A DNA stretch of 34,131 nucleotides from Deltaproteobacteria bacterium (lineage in GTDB: Bacteria > Desulfobacterota > BSN033 > UBA1163). Position 1 is the stretch's first letter. Each line of letters opens with the position of its first letter. Below are positions 30,689 through 34,131 of this stretch, piece after piece. Below the pieces are notes generated by a model. It ran no database searches and was not told the origin of the DNA. It saw only the letters and a list, made by a program, of their open reading frames with translations. Position numbers and translations under genes: made by a program. Location: positions 1-34,131 of the forward strand of contig JAGXTA010000148.1 in NCBI GenBank assembly GCA_018333535.1, read 5' to 3'.

Positions 30689-32038
30689 ATGAAGAAGGAA
30701 CCCAATCCGGACCATGTCTTTTACAGAAATTTAAGAAAATTTTTTCCCACCTCAGACCGAGGGGAAGGAGTGTATATTTATGACACAGAGAGAAAAAAGT
30801 ATATTGATGGCTCCGGCGGGGCTGCGGTTGTTGGGATTGGTCATGGGGTGAAGGAGATTACAGAGGCGATGGTCCGTCAGGCCAATAGGATTTCGTTCTC
30901 CCACGGGTCGCACTTTACAAGTCAATCAGCGATCGATCTGGCCTCAAAACTGGTACAGCTTTCACCCAAGGGTTTGAATAGGGTTTACTTTCTATCGGGA
31001 GGCTCCGAGGCGGTTGAAACAGCAGTAAAATTGGCCAGGCAATACCAGGTGGAAAGAGGGAAGCCCCAGAAGTATAAGGTCATCTCACGCTGGACGAGCT
31101 ATCATGGGAATACCCTTGGAGCCTTGGCCCTTTCCGGACATACGGGGAGGAGGAGACATTATCTTCCATTGATTCAGCATACCCCCCACATCGTCCCCGC
31201 GTACTGTTACCGGTGTCCATTTGGGCTCGAACCTGAAAAGTGCGACTTAGAGTGCGCCCTCGATCTGGAAAAGACCCTTCTCTACGAGGGGCCGGACTCT
31301 GTCTCTGCGTTCATTGCTGAGCCGATAGTGGGCGCTACCGCAGGAGCCCTGGTTCCGAAGGATGGATATTTCGAGAAAATCAGGGAGATTTGTGATCGAT
31401 ATGACCTATTGTTCATTGCCGATGAGGTGATGACCGGCATCGGACGGACGGGCAAGAATTTTGGGCTTGACCACTGGAAGGTTGTCCCGGACATGATCGT
31501 TGCGGCCAAAGGGCTCAGCAGCGGATACACCCCCCTCTTTGCCGTCGTGGTCAAAGAAGAGATTTTTCAGACCATAAAGGAAGGTTCAGGTGCCTTTGTC
31601 CATGGACATACTTATAATCAGAATCCTCTTTCATGCGCCATTGGCTGTGCGGTGATCGATTATCTCATAAAACATGATCTGGTCTCGAGGTCGGCCAAAA
31701 TGGGAGAACATTTCCTTCGTTCCCTTCAGTCTTTAAACCGGCATGAAATCGTTGGGGACGTGAGAGGAAAGGGTCTTTTTGCAGGGATTGAGTTTGTAAA
31801 GGATAGAAAGACCAAAGAGCCATTCGATCCCAAGCTGAAACTCAATGGTCTCATCGCCAATCGTGCTTTTGAAAAGGAATTGATCACCTATCCCGGTGGT
31901 GGAGGGGCAGATGGAATAAAAGGGGATCACTTGCTCCTCGCGCCCCCCTTCATTATTACGGAAGAGCAGATTGATAAGATGGTCTCAATTCTCGATGAGA
32001 CAATCGTCGAGATTTCTAAAGAGATTCATCAAAAATAG
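30689..32038 (+). CDS. Class III PLP-dependent aminotransferase
   Basis: Moves an amino group from an omega-amino or alpha-amino acid to a keto acid. 449 residues: SGGSEAVETAVKLARQY, FIADEVMTGIGRTGKNFG and the PLP Lys in IVAAKGLSSGYTPL (K274 in this start). An insert with YCYRCPFGLEPEKCDLECA has four Cys, seen in a subgroup of these enzymes; a metal site is possible. The ATG at 30677 overlaps the permease stop; I prefer 30689 because GGAGGG is just before it. Substrate not known; its place behind a TAXI-TRAP importer points to the imported compound or its product. Confidence 0.9.
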   Translation: MKKEPNPDHVFYRNLRKFFPTSDRGEGVYIYDTERKKYIDGSGGAAVVGIGHGVKEITEAMVRQANRISFSHGSHFTSQSAIDLASKLVQLSPKGLNRVYFLSGGSEAVETAVKLARQYQVERGKPQKYKVISRWTSYHGNTLGALALSGHTGRRRHYLPLIQHTPHIVPAYCYRCPFGLEPEKCDLECALDLEKTLLYEGPDSVSAFIAEPIVGATAGALVPKDGYFEKIREICDRYDLLFIADEVMTGIGRTGKNFGLDHWKVVPDMIVAAKGLSSGYTPLFAVVVKEEIFQTIKEGSGAFVHGHTYNQNPLSCAIGCAVIDYLIKHDLVSRSAKMGEHFLRSLQSLNRHEIVGDVRGKGLFAGIEFVKDRKTKEPFDPKLKLNGLIANRAFEKELITYPGGGGADGIKGDHLLLAPPFIITEEQIDKMVSILDETIVEISKEIHQK

Positions 32039-32052
32039 AAGAGGGAGAAGAG

Positions 32053-33414
32053 ATGGAAAAGAAACCGATCAAAATTATGGATACCATCTTTAGGGATGCC
32101 AGTCAGAGTAAAATCGCTACCCGCATGAAATTGGAGGATATGCTTCCCATCGCCGAAAAACTGGATAAAGTAGGATACCACTCGGTGGAAATGTGGGGAG
32201 GGGCAACCTTTGACTCCTGCATTCGCTACCTGAATGAGGATCCCTGGGAAAGGGTCCGGGAGTTAAAGAAGCGAATGCCGAATACAAAGATGCAGATGGT
32301 GATCCGGGGGCAGAGCCTCGTAGGGTACCGTCATTACCCGGATGATGTGGTGGTCTGTTTTGTGGAGAAGGCAGCGGAGAACGGGATTGATATCTTTCGG
32401 CCCTTTGATGCTCTGGATGATGTCAGAAATTTAAAAACGGTGATTGAGACCGTAAAGAGGATCGGCAAAATTGCTGAAGGAACGGTCTGCTATACTATCA
32501 GCCCGGTCCATACCACCCGACTCATTCTGGATAAGGCCCGGCAGCTTGAGGATTTAGGGATTGATTTGTTCTGTTTAAAAGATATGGCAGGGCTTCTCGA
32601 CCCCTATACAGCTTACAAAATTATTAAACGATTAAAAAAATCTCTTAACGTCCCCATCCACCTGCACACCCACGATACCTGTGGAATGGGAGCTATGAGC
32701 TGTCTGAAAGCGGTCGAAGCTGGGGTGGATATTATTGATACGGTTCTATCCCCTTTTTCCGAGGGAACAGGACAGCCGCCAACGGAGAGCCTTGTAATGG
32801 CATTAAAAGGAACTCCTTACGATACAGGTTTAGATTTGAATCTGCTGGCTGAGATTGCTGACGATGTGAGAGAGATGAAAAAGAAGTATAAAGAGTTTGA
32901 GACGGATATGGGCGGCGTGGATTCAAAGATCATGGTGACTCAGATTCCGGGAGGGGTGATGTCCAATATGGCGGCCCAGCTCAAACAGGTCGGGGCCCTT
33001 CACCGGCTGAATGAAATTCTTGAAGAAATCCCGAAGGTGAGAAAGGACTTGGGATATATTTCACTGGTCACTCCAACCTCACAAATTATTGTGGTTCAGG
33101 CAACGGTCAATGTCATTACCGGAGAGAGATATAAAATCATCACCAACGAGACAAGGGAACTCCTGAGAGGTGGATATGGTGAAACGCCGGGTCCTGTCAA
33201 TCCAGAACTTCAAAAACGGGTCTTGAAAGATGAAGAGCCCATTACGTGCAGGCCAGCGGATCTTATTCCAAATGCCATGGAGCGTCTGCGAAAAGAGCTC
33301 AAAGGGATTTCAACATCCGAGGAAGATCTCTTAACCTATGCCCTCTTTCCGCATATTGCACTGAACTTCTTCAAGCGGCGAACCCCCGAGTTAAACCTGT
33401 TAGAGAGCAATTGA
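32053..33414 (+). CDS. Biotin-dependent carboxyltransferase subunit (PycB/OadA/5S-like)
   Basis: Catalytic carboxyltransferase domain of the pyruvate carboxylase B / oxaloacetate decarboxylase alpha / transcarboxylase 5S family. 453 residues: IMDTIFRDASQSKIATRM (DxxxRDxxQS; the usual LRD is FRD), GATFDSCIRYL, LFCLKDMAGLL with the carbamylated Lys candidate, and HLHTHDTCG supplying metal ligands. The conserved C-terminal part is present up to the domain edge, but there is no biotin-carrier domain, so the carrier and carboxylase must be separate. It converts between pyruvate and oxaloacetate, which fits an aminotransferase next to it producing a keto acid. Ribosome site GAGGGAGAAGAG. Confidence 0.9.
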   Translation: MEKKPIKIMDTIFRDASQSKIATRMKLEDMLPIAEKLDKVGYHSVEMWGGATFDSCIRYLNEDPWERVRELKKRMPNTKMQMVIRGQSLVGYRHYPDDVVVCFVEKAAENGIDIFRPFDALDDVRNLKTVIETVKRIGKIAEGTVCYTISPVHTTRLILDKARQLEDLGIDLFCLKDMAGLLDPYTAYKIIKRLKKSLNVPIHLHTHDTCGMGAMSCLKAVEAGVDIIDTVLSPFSEGTGQPPTESLVMALKGTPYDTGLDLNLLAEIADDVREMKKKYKEFETDMGGVDSKIMVTQIPGGVMSNMAAQLKQVGALHRLNEILEEIPKVRKDLGYISLVTPTSQIIVVQATVNVITGERYKIITNETRELLRGGYGETPGPVNPELQKRVLKDEEPITCRPADLIPNAMERLRKELKGISTSEEDLLTYALFPHIALNFFKRRTPELNLLESN

Positions 33415-33447
33415 ACTGCCCCTTCTATCCATTCCCCCATTGACCCA

Positions 33448-33467
33448 TTTTGCCACAGGCTGTTTCG
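33448..33467 (+). promoter_or_regulatory. Conserved upstream activator-site candidate, copy C
   Basis: TTTTGCCACAGGCTGTTTCG, differing from copy A by one base, again 99 bp ahead of the -24 GG. Confidence 0.6.
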
Positions 33468-33547
33468 TTTTGCCCCGCTTTTTCCCCTTTCGTATTTTTA
33501 TTGATTTTTCAATGATTGAAATCTAAAGAGAATTTGCCCTTTTAACT

Positions 33548-33565
33548 TTGGTATCCTTTTTGCTT
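33548..33565 (+). promoter_or_regulatory. Sigma-54 (-24/-12) promoter, copy C
   Basis: TTGGTATCCTTTTTGCT, GG at 33550-33551 and GC at 33562-33563, 10 bp apart. Start expected near 33574, at the hairpin foot. Confidence 0.72.
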
Positions 33566-33573
33566 TTAAAAGA

Positions 33574-33661
33574 ATTGAAGGAGGCCCGGTCGGTTTGTCA
33601 TCACCTCCTCATGGTGGGTGTGAATTGAGCGGGAACTCTCTCTGATCAGGCCTCCTTCAAT
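33574..33661 (+). ncRNA. Structured RNA hairpin, copy C
   Basis: ATTGAAGGAGGCC.GGTC (33574-33591) pairs with GATCAGGCCTCCTTCAAT (33644-33661), one mismatch and one wobble. Inner stem CATCA/TGGTG holds the loop CCTCCTCA; the G-U pair here stands for an A-U pair in copy A. ATCACCTCCT at 33600-33609 equals the 16S rRNA tail. Confidence 0.6.
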
Positions 33662-33743
33662 ATTATCAGTTAATCCTTCATGATGTGTTCGTCACCCCCT
33701 GTTTATACGGGACAGGCACGAACCATCAAAATAGTCGATAACC

Positions 33744-33768
33744 ATCCTCCCCCTCGACGGGGGAGGAT
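33744..33768. repeat. Perfect 10-bp inverted repeat
   Basis: ATCCTCCCCC-TCGAC-GGGGGAGGAT. No T-tract on either side; resembles the small palindromic repeats that lie around it. Confidence 0.6.
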
Positions 33769-33821
33769 TGAGATGGGGGTGGCCATCGCCTGTTCCCCCT
33801 CACCCCAACCCTCTCCCTCCA

Positions 33822-34099
33822 GAGACTGTGTCACAATGGGGAGGGCATGAGGGTTGATTAAGTCAAACTTGATCTAATCACGATATAAAACGTTCTTTGA
33901 AAACTGAATAGAGATAGACGGTCGTAGCAGCCCCACTGACAAAGCTTTTTCTCTTCTTTTTCACCCAACACGGCTGCATGTTCGGGATATTATCCCAAGA
34001 CGGGGGCTCTAAGAGTCATCAGTTTTTCGATTAACCCCGATACGCCAAGAATCGTGATCATCCGAGCCAGGTTGAAGCACGTGGCAAGCAAGGAGGTCT
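33822..34099. repeat. 278-bp terminal inverted copy of an IS end (right)
   Basis: Exact reverse complement of 1-278. Outside the matched end, the host side is GGAGGGAGAGGGTTGGGGTGAGGG when read in the direction of the left copy, similar to the left flank, so both IS copies may sit in the same kind of host repeat. Confidence 0.85.
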
Positions 34100-34131
34100 C
34101 CGCATTGACCCCAGTGCGTCCCCGTAATAAA
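33990..34131 (-). pseudogene. 3' end of an IS transposase gene (right copy)
   Basis: The minus-strand frame from the window edge to TAA at 33990-33992 gives 46 residues, LLRGRTGVNAETSLLATCFN at the front. 'RG...VN.E..L...'F/YN' is the usual end of IS5/IS1182-type transposases. Identical to the left copy where both are present. The rest of the gene lies outside the window. Confidence 0.65.

Larger units (their letters stand above)
33437..33698 (+). repeat. Intergenic sigma-54/hairpin module, copy C
   Basis: Located in the 575-bp stretch between the carboxyltransferase gene and the right IS copy. Closely similar to copy A from the upstream site through GTGTTCGTCACCC. No gene follows in the window; the next recognisable item is a 10-bp hairpin and then the IS, which may have separated the module from a gene it served. 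Confidence 0.85.

Noticed and set aside
1-34131. CRISPR array, tRNA, rRNA or riboswitch of a known class
   Set aside because: No regularly spaced repeats, no tRNA cloverleaf and no rRNA stretch noticed; none of the leaders matches a riboswitch core I know. A covariance search was not possible.
1-34131. A 33-kb composite transposon
   Set aside because: Inverted IS ends fit, but the content is core metabolism and envelope genes with uniform character, and the full IS copies and target duplications are outside the window.

Overview
The window reads as a piece of the chromosome of an anaerobic, Gram-negative bacterium, most likely a member of the Desulfobacterota (former Deltaproteobacteria). 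The reasons are a periplasmic selenocysteine-type [NiFeSe] hydrogenase, an epsilon-like subunit of CO dehydrogenase/acetyl-CoA synthase, sigma-54 regulation, an outer-membrane Pal lipoprotein, and a TAXI-TRAP importer. The assignment is an inference from gene content; no rRNA or other marker gene is present.

Layout. Both ends carry the same 278-bp sequence in opposite orientation, each holding the last codons of one transposase gene. The left block (306-6422, minus strand) runs small ORF, cdhB-like gene (one frameshift), hydrogenase small subunit, hydrogenase large subunit, maturation protease, hypF. The large subunit has an in-frame UGA read here as selenocysteine, so the gene is 22 codons longer than a plain ORF suggests. 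A winged-helix regulator is divergent from this block. Next come pyruvate kinase and an NtrC-type two-component pair (7082-11376), then a BrnT/BrnA-like toxin-antitoxin pair (11582-12135).

From 12.6 to 19.7 kb lies an envelope cluster: Pal, one intact and one interrupted small lysine-ended lipoprotein, an L,D-transpeptidase, a DacA-like penicillin-binding protein with an altered KTG box, an EnvC-like factor, a PAP2-type membrane enzyme and an M23 peptidase. From 20.0 to 26.1 kb lies a trehalose/osmotic group: otsA, otsB, a TM-helix-repeat channel-like protein, a DUF5752 protein and a TreT-like glycosyltransferase. From 26.2 to 33.4 kb lies an RpiR-regulated uptake and catabolism block: TAXI receptor, DUF1850 protein, fused TRAP permease, class III aminotransferase and a biotin-dependent carboxyltransferase.

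The least expected feature is a repeated intergenic module, present three times (about 12.62, 19.76 and 33.45 kb). Each copy has a CACA(n2)CTGT-type upstream site, a sigma-54 -24/-12 promoter 99-100 bp further on, and then an 88-96 nt RNA hairpin whose outer arms co-vary between copies and whose inner loop shows CCUCC, like the anti-Shine-Dalgarno tail of 16S rRNA. Two copies lead into pal and otsA. A fourth copy of the hairpin, without promoter, forms the 3' end of the L,D-transpeptidase gene. Together this suggests a sigma-54-controlled structured leader or small-RNA family tied to envelope and osmotic functions; the function is inferred, the architecture is seen.
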